The notes: generated by a model from the sequence alone, not told the origin. Shown: positions 9,792 through 25,261, counted from the first letter of the stretch. The stretch is DNA of 64,000 nt from Clavelina lepadiformis (GCF_947623445.1 NC_135245.1:999501-1063500); one strand, 5' to 3'. Translations and numbers: made by a program.

Positions 9792-12700
9792 TTAAGTACA
9801 TCTAGGAGCTTTCCTTGGTGGAGGTGAAAAAGAGCCCACCCTGCGCAAATCTTTCAAAATGTTCCGAAGTTTTTCTTTCAGGTTGTGAGCTATGTAAGTG
9901 CTGGTGCTCAGAAGAAAGCTCTCGCACATTTCTCTTGCTTTTTTTACTTCGTTGCTTAACTTACCTTCGACGACAGCACGTGCAAAGTTGTAAGCACCCC
10001 AAGCCTGTATAGCTGGCTGGAGACGGTAGAAATACTGATTTTCAAAGAAATTTACAAAGCACTTCATTGCACTTTCATAATCTTCAAAGGCAGCATAATA
10101 TTTGGCACAATATATGAAAGATGCCAAGGCTCCAGAACATTGTGGATCAAGTTTATCATCCAGCTTCCGTTGCGCCAACTCCAGCAGTTCTTCACAAGTC
10201 TCGTGACTCTCAGCAAATCTTTCTTCTTTTGTCTTGTTTCCATCTTCAAATCGAGCGAGCCGACTGTGCGTTCTTAGTAAGTTTTTGAGCATTTGAAGCC
10301 GTGCGCTGTTGTGTGACGGGCCGTTGACCTCCTTCAACAAGCCGTGCTCGTACATATCAAACGACTTTGAATTCTTGTCTAGTGCATGCTCACACATCCT
10401 CTTAGCTTCCTGTAAGGCGTTGTCATCATCTTTTGACTTCAACAGGAGAGGAATCATTGCTGCAGTGATGGACAGGTGCTCTACCAGCAAGCCGATGTTG
10501 TAATTTTCACGACATCTTTTTGCGATAGCATGCGACAGTGACGATAGCCACTTGGAATGTTCGAGCTCTTTTGTACTCGGTGACGTTCCTTTGTACAAGA
10601 CAACTCGACTCAAACTGTGCAAGATGGTCGACACTTTCTCAGCAAGAAAAATCTTTTTTTGATCCTCTTCTTTCAAGAATACTCCCACCGATCTGAGCAG
10701 GTTGATTAACTTCAAATTTTCCAGGGTTTCCTTTTCATTTTTTTCAATTTTTTCAACATCTGAAGGCTTTTTACTTTGCTGTTTCAAATAAGCAAATTCT
10801 TGAGGCCCCAAGCATATATGAAGCATGGCCTCATACTCGGTAATGCGATCCGATAGAAAACTTTTCTGGCAAAAATCTATAATTTTGTCAGCAGCGACAT
10901 TAGCATCACGTGCTGGCTTTCTTTGAATCAAGTTCCAGTTCTCTTCTGGAAGTAAAAGCTCCAGAGATTTTTCAAGGAACTCCAACGAAATATCGTAATC
11001 GATTGGTGAACGAAATGAAACTAATGCTCCAAAAACCTCGTAAAGGTGACTTAGAATAAGTCGAAAAATGACTTGTCCATTTTCTCCTCCGCCCAAGATT
11101 TCTTCCTTGTTATTTTCAGCAAGTTTCAAAACTTCCTTGCCAATTATTTGAAGTTCAGTCATTGTAGCCAGATTTCTATCTGATCTAAAATCCTTTGTCA
11201 CCAATCCGGCCAAAATATACATCAAATGCTTCACATAAATGGGACCGGTTGGGAGATTTGACTCCCTGTAAGACTGAAAAGACATCATTATTAACTGATG
11301 AAAGCTCACACTTTTTTCACCACTACTGGTGCACATTCCCTTGCTTGTCAAGTCGTAAATCCACTCGGCTCTTATCTTCTTTGAAGTCAGCTCTGTGGCT
11401 TCATCTTGCTTGGCAAAGTATCTGAAACATTCTAACACAAAATCTTCTGGCATGGACTCGCATGTCAAGAGTGACAGACAATAGAAAACCTTCCAAGTCA
11501 CATTCCACTTTTTAAACTTTTTATCTGGAGTATCTGGCAGCAGAGTGATGGCAGCAAAGATTTTTTGCTTTGGGTTACTGTCAGTCGAAGGAGAATTTTC
11601 CTCAATTATAGTTAAGTACTCATAGCAGTGCAAGCCGGCTAATCTGCAGTAGCTTTTTGCAAATTGCAAGGCTAGCGGTGAACCACCTAACTGTTCATTC
11701 ACTTGTTTTGCGGCTTCTATATCCCTGATACCATCTGCACCGTCCAGTAGAAACATCATTCCTTCATGCTCCTGGAAGCCTTTGATCTTCACAAGGTTGT
11801 AATAAGATTTGTGTGAATACTGATCAAGCGATATTGTCGGTAAACCTTGTTTTGTCGTAAGATAAATGTGTGTTTTTCCACCCATTTCACTTGAAGACAA
11901 AGATGACACAAAATCGTAAACAAATTTCTTGGCCTTGACATCAATGTTAAAATCCTCAAACAAAATCACCAACTCAATATTCGCTTTGCATAAAAAGCTA
12001 GCTAATGGCCTGGCTTCTTCTTTTTCAAGGGATGCCATAATTTCTTCAAATTCTGTCACAGATTTCAGTAGGCCACAAGCGTGCAATTCTTTCACAAGCT
12101 TCTGTAACTCTTCTTTTATCGAGGTTTCATTTTTGAAGTACTGCAAATGCCACTTAACGCATGGATGCTGGGTTTCAGATTTAACAAATGGGAAGTCTGC
12201 TGCTAACTTGCGGATTATCTCAGATTTGCCATTTCCGGGTTGGCCGTAACAATGCAGAACAAAAATGTTGTTACTTGCCGCAAGCCGTGATAGCTTCTTA
12301 TACGTTTTTGTCGGTAAAAAACAAGAGATCGGGCCTTGAAGTTTCAAAGGGTTTTTTGATTCTGTTGCAAGAATTAAAACAAAAAATTAAGTAAAAATTA
12401 AACACTATGTATATAATGAGAAAATAATGATAAATTGAACCTTGGCGACTAACTTCCGGCCTCTTACCGTCAGCTTTGCCGTGCTCATGTGTATGAACAA
12501 CCTGGCCATAATGTGGTTGCGGTGTATTTTGTGAAGATGCTGGTACATAAAAAATACTACATGTTGTAGTCAAACTGAAATACTCTGGACAATTGGTAAA
12601 TAATACAGAAGATTCCATAAGTATCATAAGCTGCTCACCTATTTCCTTCAAAAGTTTTTTAAAATTTGCTTCAAAGTCACCTTTGCTAAAATCATGGTAG

Positions 12701-13259
12701 AGAAGGCCGGCAATTATAAGACCTACAGCACAGTACGGAGGTCAATGGGGTGATGAATTCATGTAAATCAAGTTCAATGACCAAAAAATTGCTATCTGGG
12801 TCAATTTCAGAATAAATTAATGTCTCGTATTAAGTTACCGAGCCAGTTCTTTGCCTTATATCCTTCTTGTGCATAAATCGGAATAATCCACTTATTTTGA
12901 CCTTTTGCAAAACAAGCCTCAATCTGGCAATTTCTACTCGTTTCGTAATTGGAAGACACAAACATCAAAATCAAGAAAGCGTTATTCACTGCTTCAGCCA
13001 TTGCATCGTACATGTTTCCATTCATATCAAACTCATCCAACCAAACATGAAATCCATGGCCTTGTAATTGCTTGTACATCTAATATACATATGATAAATT
13101 GTAAGGAAATAAGGCAACTCATAGGCTATTAGGTGTAAAACAACGATTTAAACCCGAATCAGAATGTTTTCTCACCTTCAAAGCCATTGCTTTGGAATCA
13201 GTCCAGTTGTAGCTGATCATAATATGGGGTGTTTCGGTTGCTTTCTGATTGTCAACCAT
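9792..13259 (-). CDS. TIR-NB-ARC protein with helical C-terminal region (animal TNL-like receptor)
   Basis: Five exons (13176-13259, 12839-13079, 12639-12722, 12468-12539, 9792-12361) join in phase to 1016 residues. Residues about 11-135 are a TIR domain: HIMISYNW at the start, GFHVWLD, then FVSSNYETSRNCQIE, whose E82 sits where the NADase glutamate lies in SARM1-type and plant TIRs. A short linker precedes an NB-ARC-type STAND ATPase: P-loop GQPGNGKS at 200-207, Walker B IELVILFEDF at 289-298, a THIYLTTK sensor strand, and the GxP-type motif LGGSPLALQFA. The remaining roughly 600 residues are rich in helices, without leucine-rich repeats or clear TPR consensus. The layout is that of plant TNL receptors and bacterial TIR-STAND defence proteins; in animals it is reported from invertebrates. 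Ligand sensing and NAD cleavage are inferred. The gene looks intact. Confidence 0.9.
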
Positions 13260-13401
13260 CTTCTATCATTAACCTTTGATAATTGTTAAATTGTAATTGA
13301 ACAAAGCTACACATTTCTGTAGAAACAAGCAAGTACACATTACTAGTATAAATAGATTGACATGGTTGGTTCGGGATGGTTTGGGCTACAAGGGTCTAGA
13401 T

Positions 13402-13527
13402 CAGGGCTACTCAACTGGCCGACCGCGATCCGAATGTGGACCTTTTCAGTGTTGAATCCGGACCTTATCTGTCTCAGTATTTACGCGAATGAGATCGTTC
13501 ATCATTAGTTTTGTTATTCCTGCACAG
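13402..13527. mobile_element. Left end of a hAT element, same family as 32919-33876
   Basis: It starts CAGGGCTACTCAACTGGC and follows, with few differences, the complement of the right end of the element at 32919-33876 up to GTTATTCCTG. No matching right end or target duplication was found in the window. The autonomous element may extend right: near 14400-14543 a frame reads NGIACIICDLIAG and later ELHDLAHKTK, reminiscent of a worn BED zinc finger as found in such transposases. That last step is weak. Confidence 0.6.
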
Positions 13528-15960
13528 GAAAAAATAGTGACTGATAATAGTCCACAATTTTCATCATTGACTAATAAAATGCCACTTTCGTCCAAAAAAA
13601 CACTCCCCACGCCTTATTTTGGTCCAAGTACCATAAACCTGCCTACATACAGTTCGAAACGCCTTTTTATGGCTAACTACGCACCACCGATGCATTGGAA
13701 ACAATTATGGCTAAATAAAACCCAGTGTACGATGTGATTGGCGTTTACTTCGTTACAAGTGCAAAACAAGTGGCTTAATGTCATTCGTGTCACGTTATAT
13801 ATTCAGCCACTTGACACAGTCGGAGTTACCGGCTTAATAGTTGCTGTTACCGCGATAAACACCACAATAATATTTAGATGGTGACATTTCGTCACTGTTT
13901 AAAACCTTTCTTATCCCTGCAATGCCATAATTTCATGAGTTTTTTACTAAATGCAAGGTTGTAAAAGGACGAAGGAACTTAAAAGTTTTCCCACGTAAGT
14001 ACAGTAGGCCAAGATTTTTTTACAAATTTCATTACCCAAATTATTTTCCCCAAATGGTAAAGGCTTTTTTTAAATAATCCGGAAATGTCAACGCACACAA
14101 GTGCTACGAATACTTCATTCACTTTTCACAAAAAAATACGACATCTAGGCTAACAATCACAACAAAAATGTTCAAGGTAGGTTTGCTTGTTTGTGTTTTG
14201 GTGTTGAGGTAAAGCAAGTTTGATGCCATTTTGAGTTTGGGGTAGGGTCAATTACAAAAACATTATCTCTGGGTTGAGGTTGTTTGCACCCAGACTTACT
14301 TTCCTTGGACAATTTTTATTTTTTAGGTTGTGCCAGGGAATTGGAATTTTTATCTCTTCCGGTAATTTTCAATTTGACAAGCGTAACGAAAACTAGAGTC
14401 GCGAACATGTTTCCGCAAATGGTTGTGGTAAAGTCGAATGGAATTGCATGCATAATTTGCGATCTTATAGCTGGTACAGTTTCTACAAATAAAGAGCTTC
14501 ATGATTTAGCACACAAAACCAAGTTTTTGGAGAACTATGCATAAAGTATTGCGGCTAACGATTACATGCAGGCAAACTATATGGCCACGAAAAAGGAAGT
14601 TGAGAGAATTGGGTAGACCTGGAGAATATTTAGCCGGAAAGAAAAAAGTCTCAAAATAAGTTGGGAAGTATCCAACAATCCAACCAATAAAAGACAACTT
14701 TGCGGATGATGTCTTACACAAGTCTAGTAATACTTTCTTTTCAAACACCACACTGTACGAGATGGACCCTTGGTTACGAAACTTCGCTTTCAAGAATGGT
14801 TTGCATGAAGCTTTCATTAAAGGGATTGAAGGTTTGTTGGCAATTCTGTTGTTTTTCCAGGCATTACATATGTGGCATTTTGTTTTGCGGCAAGCGATTA
14901 TTCCATTTTTATTGTAAAACTTCATAACTTGTGGGAGCAAAGTTATTAAACTTAAAACTTCTATTGCTGTTCAAAACAACTTAGTTTCAAAAGCTTTCTG
15001 CTCCGTTTGCAAGACTTCCTTGTAACTAATTTCGCCTGCCGGTGGTGAGTTACGCGTTACGTTTTTACTTCGCACTTGATCCCAGAGTGATTCCATGCGT
15101 AATCAATGATTCGTAGAAAAAGCAAAAACAGAGGACGACGACGAAATTACACATAACGCAGTAATGCTTGAATTGCGTGCGATTGCTAATACAAAAAAAG
15201 CTTTGTAATGTAGCCAAGACTGTTTTATTTTGCAACCATGAACCGTTGCGAACTATTTTCAAGCTTTGCGACATTGTTATGAAGGAGACCGGAGGGGCAT
15301 ATTTTTATGTAAAACACTGATCAGTAGCATTACCAAAGCTAGTTCAAAACGTTCAATATACTCCATTTGCACATATGTCTGGCTGTTGTCCGGCCAAAAA
15401 TGAATCGATTTACATTCTGTTGTACCAACACGAGGAACGAGCTTCGTGATATTAAATGATTAAACTTTTGGCTATAAATTGTCTATTGCATTGGTGATTG
15501 GTTACTTTATTATGTAAAAGTCGGTTTACGCAGCGTTAATTGGTGGTGTACACACTAAATTTTATTACAATAGATATAATATGCATTGTATTTGAGTACT
15601 GTATTAGAGATTTAATGCTAACGTAAACTTAGTAAATTTTGCAACTTGTTCCAAAATTATAGCCCTTAGTTTTACGGTCAAAAATGTAAACCTGTCTTTA
15701 TTTTTAAAAAGCAAAGTTTGTGATTACTGCACTGCTTTTGCGTTATTATATTTCATTACGTTGGTAACTGACATGGCTACTGTAATACATACTATAATAA
15801 AAATACATACCTATTATATATGTATTGTGTACAAGTTTGTAATTTGTATAGTGCTATATTTTGCGCAATTGAAATAATTTATCATAGTTTAAAAAAATAT
15901 ATAGAGGATTTATAAGCGTTACCATTTTAACGAATAATTTACAATATGTGCACTTTGCAG
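13528..15960. other. Gene-poor stretch, probably decayed transposon
   Basis: No gene can be supported. A BED-finger-like fragment near 14400-14543 (plus) and the hAT end at 13402 suggest that at least part is an old hAT copy. The longer open frames here are not recognisable proteins. Confidence 0.35.
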
Positions 15961-16801
15961 TTGCCACAGTCACAGTACACGATCTGCCTTCATCTCTTCA
16001 AGAAGTTGGAACTAATATCAGTCCATTCAGTCTCAAAGACAGAAGACTTCTTGAAAGATTTTTTGGAACAGCGATGGAGCAGTTTTTGCTGGAGGTGAAC
16101 AGTGGTTTGTTGTGAGTTAGGATCTAACAAACAAGATTTTGTATTTTCATTGTGGCAGTGAAGCCCTGTTCATTTGCCCATATCCGAAAGCGATTCAACA
16201 ACCAAATGGCAGCCTTAAATAAATTCACAATGACGCCACTTCTGAAAAAGAAAAATCACGCAAACGAGGAGGAAGAAATGTCATTAATAGCGATCAAGAG
16301 GAGGATGGAAGTTATCAAAAAATTTCCTGGTGACGAACGCACTGCAAAGACTTTAGAAAAGTACCCATCATACAAGTTGAAAGAAAAGGTAAGTGTGATT
16401 TTAACTGATATTTCATTAACTTAAGCATAAAATTTAAACAACAGGCTCTGCTTTTTGTCGTTAGTAAACATAAGATACAAAATCGTGTCAACGTTATTGT
16501 TGTAACGTTTTCTCTATTTTTGCAGTGCATAACCGACATTGCTGTGTTCTTTGGATATTTCTCTAAAGAAAACATGGTGAACAAGTGCCGGTTGCGATTT
16601 TGTAATTTCATCGAGGGAAGGTCATTGTACTGTGAAATAGGGTGTGTATGCCTAATGGAATTTTCCAAAGTTATGAACCAACTAGAAGCAGTTTCTTCTC
16701 CTAAAGAGCTATCTACTGTCATCAAGCTTATGAATGATGGAAGCGTAAAGCTCGTTAAAGATCGAAATCAGCCACATAATTTGTGTGCAGGTACTAAATG
16801 A
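15961..16801 (+). pseudogene. Uncertain coding remnant, three exon-like blocks
   Basis: Block 1 (15961-16094, after a CTTTGCAG acceptor) reads ATVTVHDLPSSLQEVGTNIS and then SLKDRRLLERFFGTAMEQF. Block 2 (about 16161-16388) reads FNNQMAALNKFTMTPLLKKK and IKRRMEVIKKFPGDERTAK. Block 3 (16526-16801, after a TTTTTGCAG acceptor) reads CITDIAVFFGYFSKENMVNK and EFSKVMNQLEAVSSPKEL. Each looks like protein and has plausible splice sites, but blocks 1 and 2 do not join in one frame with the sites I can see. It could be a decayed gene or a domesticated-transposon type protein. I do not recognise the family. Confidence 0.3.
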
Positions 16802-17715
16802 GATTCGGGACCCGGATCAGTTGTTGTTGACCAATTGCAATTTGTTGATTTAGGAAAATCTGAAATTTTTTGTGTCTATTATCTCTGCTTTGTGTGCATT
16901 TTATCCTGGATTTAGCATATCCTGCTGCAGGTAAAAAGTTGTGGGGCGATCGCAAAAATTGGTTACTTCTTCAGTTTTCAATTTTCCAACGTTGTGTGAA
17001 TATGGGTCATGTAGCCTAATTACATTTTATTTCTAATTATGAATTCTCAAAGTTTTATTTCTTGTCCGAATGTCTTTACTTGTTGCATCATATGCAATAT
17101 ACGGTTTTATTACATTAACCAAAATAATAATTTTAAATAATAATTTCGCTTGAATGTTTACATTACAGTATCTCGAAACGAGGAATGTTTGTTTGCCTTC
17201 TTTAAGTTTATTGTAAAAACTTTATTATTATTGCATTTGTAGCCTATATAGTTTTTAGTTGACTATATGCCATTTTCCTTAGTTTCGTTCTCGTAGCTTG
17301 TGGTAGACGGCATCAAGCCGATTGTGAATTTTTCCTTTAATCGCTTTTTCTTTTCTTTGACTTTTTTGGAAGGATACATAATTAAAATTTTGTCAGACTG
17401 GTAATTATGCATTTTGGTCACGTGATGTTCAAGTGCGACATTTCAATTGGCAATTGGCATGGATTAAGCCAGGGAATCCCAGGCTGGTCTAGGTTCTATA
17501 TGGGCGAGTATTTAGCCAGGTTTACATTAACTAGGACGCTCGCGGCTGAATATGGGGATATTCATAACCAAACACGATTGGAAAGGATTTAGTCGTTTCA
17601 GACTAGTATTTAGCCGCAAGAAGGACTGTATTTATCCAGCTGGTAGTGGCTAAATACCGGGATATTCATAACCATTTTTTTGGAACGCATTCAGTCACTT
17701 TTTTTTCCTGTGTGT
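16802..17715. other. No gene seen; local repeated motif
   Basis: The phrase GGGATATTCATAACCA occurs twice, near 17556 and 17660, in otherwise unannotated AT-rich DNA. It may belong to a small repeat. Nothing else is supported. Confidence 0.3.
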
Positions 17716-17984
17716 TTATTCAATTGATCAGCGATTGAGTAAGTGGTAGCTCAAACTAGTCTTCTAGCGGTTTTTGTTAATAGGTCGTATATCAATCGGG
17801 GCACCCGGCGTTTTGCGCCATCCGTTGTTGATAAAACGATGTTTATACAAGTTTAGTACAAAACCACAATGCCTTAGACAATTTTATGCCTTCGACAGCG
17901 CTGTTTCTGGGTAAATCCCATCATCAGCAAGGCGCTAATTGCAAGCCATAAAAAACCTTGATGAAGTCAAAATGATATTTGTGA
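17716..17984 (-). repeat. Dispersed repeat with hammerhead ribozyme core (copy 1)
   Basis: About 269 bp, close to 90% identical by eye to 33494-33754 in the opposite orientation. The complement holds a type I hammerhead core (see 17888-17933). Single monomers of this size with minimal type I hammerheads are characteristic of Penelope-like element terminal repeats and of animal retrozymes. Family assignment is inference; no reverse transcriptase is present. Confidence 0.75.
17888..17933 (-). ncRNA. Type I hammerhead ribozyme motif (copy 1)
   Basis: On the minus strand: stem I 5' strand GCCTT, one G, core CTGATGA, stem II TGGG-ATTTA-CCCA, GAAA, a short stem III ACA-GCGC-TGT, then the GTC cleavage triplet and the stem I 3' strand AAGGC. 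All core residues (C3 to A9, G12-A14, H17 = C) match the hammerhead consensus. Base pair 1.1-2.1 is a G-G mismatch. Stem III is minimal, so activity may need a dimer, as known for Penelope-type hammerheads. Confidence 0.75.
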
Positions 17985-19189
17985 GCACAATCTTTGCACG
18001 ACTTAAATTTGGCGATAATTCCTCATTGCTACCTATACAGACAATTTTTATTATGTTTTATTGCTTGAACTTGGAATTGTTCATCAGAACCACTGAAGAA
18101 AAGAAACTGTCAAACTGTTGTTAATGACTTGACCAGGGTCAATTTGGCGCCGCCACGACAAAATGCGTAACTGCAGCTACCATTGCCATGATTACCTAGT
18201 CGTGACGAGGCCACACCAGTGTTGTAATTGTACCTTCTGGTTCTTGGTTATATCCATTGGGCTTTTATCATTTGGTTTGGCAAGCTTAACTTGATTCGCG
18301 AAGTTTTTTCTAAGGGATTTTGAATTGCCTACAATCCCTATATGATAGTGTGCTTGCTAATTGTCATAATTAGCCCTTATTCCTACCGAACTCTTGTGTG
18401 ATGATGATATTATAATGTTATTCTTGCTTTATTTTGTGTGTTTAACAATAAGCGCTCTACTATATTTTGACCGTGTTTAGTATGCGCGACCCTGTTTTGA
18501 TTACTTCCGAATTACGTCATTCGTACTTCAGCGCTCAACGTGATAGTCTGACATTTTCATGGCGATCAAGAAGTGAATGATTTCAGAAAAACCTTATTGC
18601 TGAAGATTGGCGTTGCTGTAATCATAGGTTGCGATTGTTCCAAAAACACTGGGCTAGGGCTAGGCTGCTGTCAGTACATTGGGTTCAAATATTATAAATG
18701 CTGCCTATATTTATCAAGCGACTAGTAAGTGTTTGTTATTGTGACTATTTCCTTAATTGTATAAGATTAAAAGTGAAAACACGATACTTATATATCATTA
18801 TAATTGCTTGTCAAAACGTCAAATTTAATAGGATATGATGGAGTCAGTGCAAGACACGTGAGATTTATTGTTTGATTTTGGTTCATGATATTCTGATTAG
18901 GTTAAGAATGACGGAACAAGAATGTATTGGCATGTGAATACGAAAGCTGTTTAAACATGGAACCAGATCTAGGCTACCTACTGGGTTGGCTGAAGTTCCT
19001 CTTGTAGTTCGTGAACAATTTCTATGGATTGTTTGATGTAGGCCTACCGGTACGTATGAACAAGTCGTAGGTCTATTCAGTGAATCGACGTTAAATTCAC
19101 TTCTTTGGACAAGCAGGTTATTCTGTTTCCTTAAAATCACGACACGATGGTCTACGTTTTAAATATTTTATTTTCCATTGATTTGTCGA
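17985..19189. other. No gene seen
   Basis: AT-rich intergenic DNA. The largest open frames are short and unlike known proteins. I see no repeat or RNA gene that I can support. Confidence 0.4.
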
Positions 19190-20608
19190 TCAAGACTTTT
19201 CTCCAGCAAATAGCGACTGGTCGCCCAACCTTTCCGGTCCGATTGCGCAATAACCTCCATCCACTATGACGTTGGTTCCGGTCATATAAGATGCATCCCT
19301 GGACCATCAGAAAAATAAAAGACGAGGAAAAGGAAGAAAGTAGCAATAAATAAATAATAGTTAAGACACAAGTCTCATCCTTTTTAAGACACAAGTCTCA
19401 TCCTTTTTAAGACACAAGTCTCATCTTTTTTTATGGCCACGTGTTTGTTTATTTCACCTGCTGCATAAGAAGACGGTGACAGCGGCAATTTCGGAAGTGT
19501 TTGCCGCTCGTCTTTTGATGCTGAAATCTGCCACTGCCGGCATACTTTCTTGAGAACCGTCCACTGATGCTTTTGCTTGCTGTAAAATAAGAAATAAAAT
19601 TAAGCAAAGCAGGCTCAACACCTATAGTCTATGTGAAGCCATGAATGGAAACAAATTATGAAATAACTATCCCTTAGTCGTCTATTGTATTGTATTGTAT
19701 TTTTGAGTATTTCGTGTGTTGCCGCCTTACCGGTACTTTTTCTATATACTACATAGAAACAAAATATTATGCTGACCACTGGAGACCAGACCCAAGCGGG
19801 CGAAATGCTGTTCACGCGAATTTGATCCTTTCCCAAGTCAAGGGCCATGTTCTTTGTCATCGTTATAATAGCTCCTTTGGTGGCAGAGTATGTCCACCTT
19901 TCTGGCTGAGCCCTCAAGGCGGAGGCACTAGCCAAGTTAACAATAGCGGCTCCGTTTGCTGTAAGCCACAACATGAACTGGGACAAATTTGTTGCATTGT
20001 TCCAACTTGAAATTTTTTACGTTTTCAAACGTTGTTAAAAACAATACCTTTAACCAAATAAGGATGACAAGCCTGCACCATTGAAGCAGCTCCCATGATG
20101 TTGACGTCACAACTTTTTCTCCAATCTGCGGGTTCGCTTTTCAATCCTACCGGAATAAGCACTAGACATAACATCACATCACAGCCAGAAACAGTTTAAA
20201 AACGGTTATATTTGACAAAGTGTCTGCAAATTCTGTGATAACTTACTTACCTGACGATCCAAAGAAAGCCGCAGAATTTACCAGGCAATGTATGACGCCA
20301 TCATTGTCGCCTGCGACCTCTTCTACTGCTTTCGTGCAAGACGACTTGTCCGCAACATTTACAAAGTAAAACTTTACATTGTCGTGGCCTTCAGCTTTAA
20401 TGCGCTCTACTGCTTTTGCGCCATTAGTTCTGTCCATATCTGCAATTGCTACAACAGCACCATCATTTGCAAATCTTTCGGCGACCGCAAATCCTATTCC
20501 AGATGCCCCACCGGTTACCACTACAACCTTGTCCTTAAAGCGATTTTTCGTGAATTCTTGGTCAAGAGGCGGTTGATTTTTCGAATGAAACTCAGGATTA
20601 TCCATCAT
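19190..20608 (-). CDS. Short-chain dehydrogenase/reductase (SDR)
   Basis: Five exons (20251-20608, 20048-20146, 19777-19958, 19458-19579, 19190-19298) join in phase to 289 residues. The Rossmann motif TGGASGIG is at 32-39, and an acidic residue after strand 2 (IADMD) favours NAD(H). LVNSAA replaces the usual NNAG. The active site shows Ser163/165 in NLASASA and Y176-S-A-T-K180. IRVNSISPAWVWSP and a YMTGTNVIVDGGY end are typical of classical FabG-like SDRs. Substrate is unknown. The start is the first ATG after an upstream in-frame acceptor-like CAG, so an extra 5' exon is possible. The exon 3 donor (GTCAGC) is weak, yet the next exon continues the family alignment. A minus-strand AATAAA at 19167-19172 follows the stop. 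Confidence 0.9.
19361..19430. repeat. 24-bp tandem repeat in SDR intron 4
   Basis: About three copies of a unit TAAGACACAAGTCTCATCC plus a run of T. The copies are nearly identical, so the array is recent. Confidence 0.75.
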
Positions 20609-21349
20609 TAACCGCACCTGCAAATCCCACCTTTCATATTAAAACACGTAAACCACGATCAACAAAAGTTTACACAAGAGACTGGTATAAGTTACTCAAA
20701 ATTAATAATTAATCTACTTAGCAAGGAATTAAGTTACTAAATGGCGTGTTACTTTTAATCCAAGTTTGTTTATATTTCAAGTGTTTGTTTAGAAAAAGTT
20801 TTGCATATCATTTTAACAAACTGTCAGACGAAACTTTAATAAATGTTAAACAAATCAATAAATGAAAGAAAAGATTTGTCACATATACATAAAAATAGTC
20901 GAAAACGTGCAGTGGAGATAGAATTTAGTAATAAACAAACGGCATTACGGCATTGGATGAGTAATACACATTGAATAAGCCATGTCTCTTGAAACATAAA
21001 CTACCGTTTGGATGTTTTTAATTAAAATGCTAACATGACGACAATGCATCCAAAATTTGGCATTTTTACAGCAGTTTTTCTAGCTAGAAACTATCGGCGT
21101 TTAATGTGCGTGATTCATTTAGCACGCCCACCATGTGCGTATTTCGGCTGATGATAAACTTTCGTCATATGATAATAAGTAATATACTCATAAACTGTAC
21201 ATAAATTAACAAAATGCACGATTGCATTTCAAGCGGACCTATTATGACAACTTGAAAATACGCCAAAAGCGATGCGTTAATTGAACTTTTACACCCTTGC
21301 AATTAACACATACCGGTTTATGGTCGCTGGAAATCTCGTAACCAAAGTT
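20609..21349. other. Divergent promoter region between the SDR gene and RPS13
   Basis: No coding sequence or repeat is evident. The right edge contains the RPS13 promoter; the left edge would hold the SDR promoter. Confidence 0.4.
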
Positions 21350-21358
21350 CTTTTCTCT
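21350..21358 (+). promoter_or_regulatory. Probable 5' TOP start of RPS13 mRNA
   Basis: The pyrimidine run CTTTTCTCT lies 13 bases before the start codon. Ribosomal protein mRNAs usually begin at a C in such a tract, which places TOR-dependent translational control on the message. The start site is inferred. Confidence 0.5.
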
Positions 21359-21370
21359 AAAACCAGCATC

Positions 21371-24731
<3,361 letters not shown>

Positions 24732-24736
24732 ATTTT

Positions 24737-24742
24737 AATAAA
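24737..24742 (+). terminator. RPS13 polyadenylation signal
   Basis: AATAAA lies 5 bases past the stop codon, leaving a very short 3' UTR, as usual for ribosomal protein genes. Confidence 0.7.
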
Positions 24743-24980
24743 ATACTGGCCGCACAACGGCGTGTTTGCTTTTCGTAAGGTCCAGTTTTCAACGAGATTA
24801 AGGGTTCAGGAGTTTATTCTGCTTAAGTTCTCCTTTCTATGTGTTCGTTGTGATTACAGAGAAAGAAGCAGTAACCTGCCCTTGCGTCAGCACCATTAAT
24901 ATATTAAACCAAAGTTTTGTAGCGGCTATTACTTGAGGCGGAATTTGTGATGTTTGAAATGTTTGATTCTTGGTTTAGAC

Positions 24981-25261
24981 CAGGGATGTCCAACCTTTTA
25001 TTATAGTGGGCCGCATTGTCACTTGAAATAATTCAATGGGCCGCAGAACCTATTAAATTTCAAGAAAAATGGGTACATAAATAAACAACTAAAAACCATT
25101 AACGAGTCTTATAGTTATATATAATCCTGTTGCTCTCATACTATACTATTAACTGCGCCCCTAAAAGCTGACTGGTACATTTTAATTAGGCTAAGATTCA
25201 AAGTTCAAAATACTATTTTTGGAGTGAAAATTACTGGCGGGCCGCAGGTTGGACATCCTTG
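24981..25261. mobile_element. hAT-type MITE, 281 bp
   Basis: Ends CAGGGATGTCCAACCTTT and GGTTGGACATCCTTG are inverted repeats. The perfect 8-bp duplication GTTTAGAC lies at 24973-24980 and 25262-25269. GGGCCGC stands next to both ends. The rest of 24743-26104 contains nothing I can name. Confidence 0.88.

Noticed and set aside
14506-14940. 144-codon minus-strand open frame
   Set aside because: No family resemblance, no splice context, and it lies in transposon-like debris.
20288-20611. 107-codon plus-strand open frame
   Set aside because: Antisense shadow of SDR exon 1.
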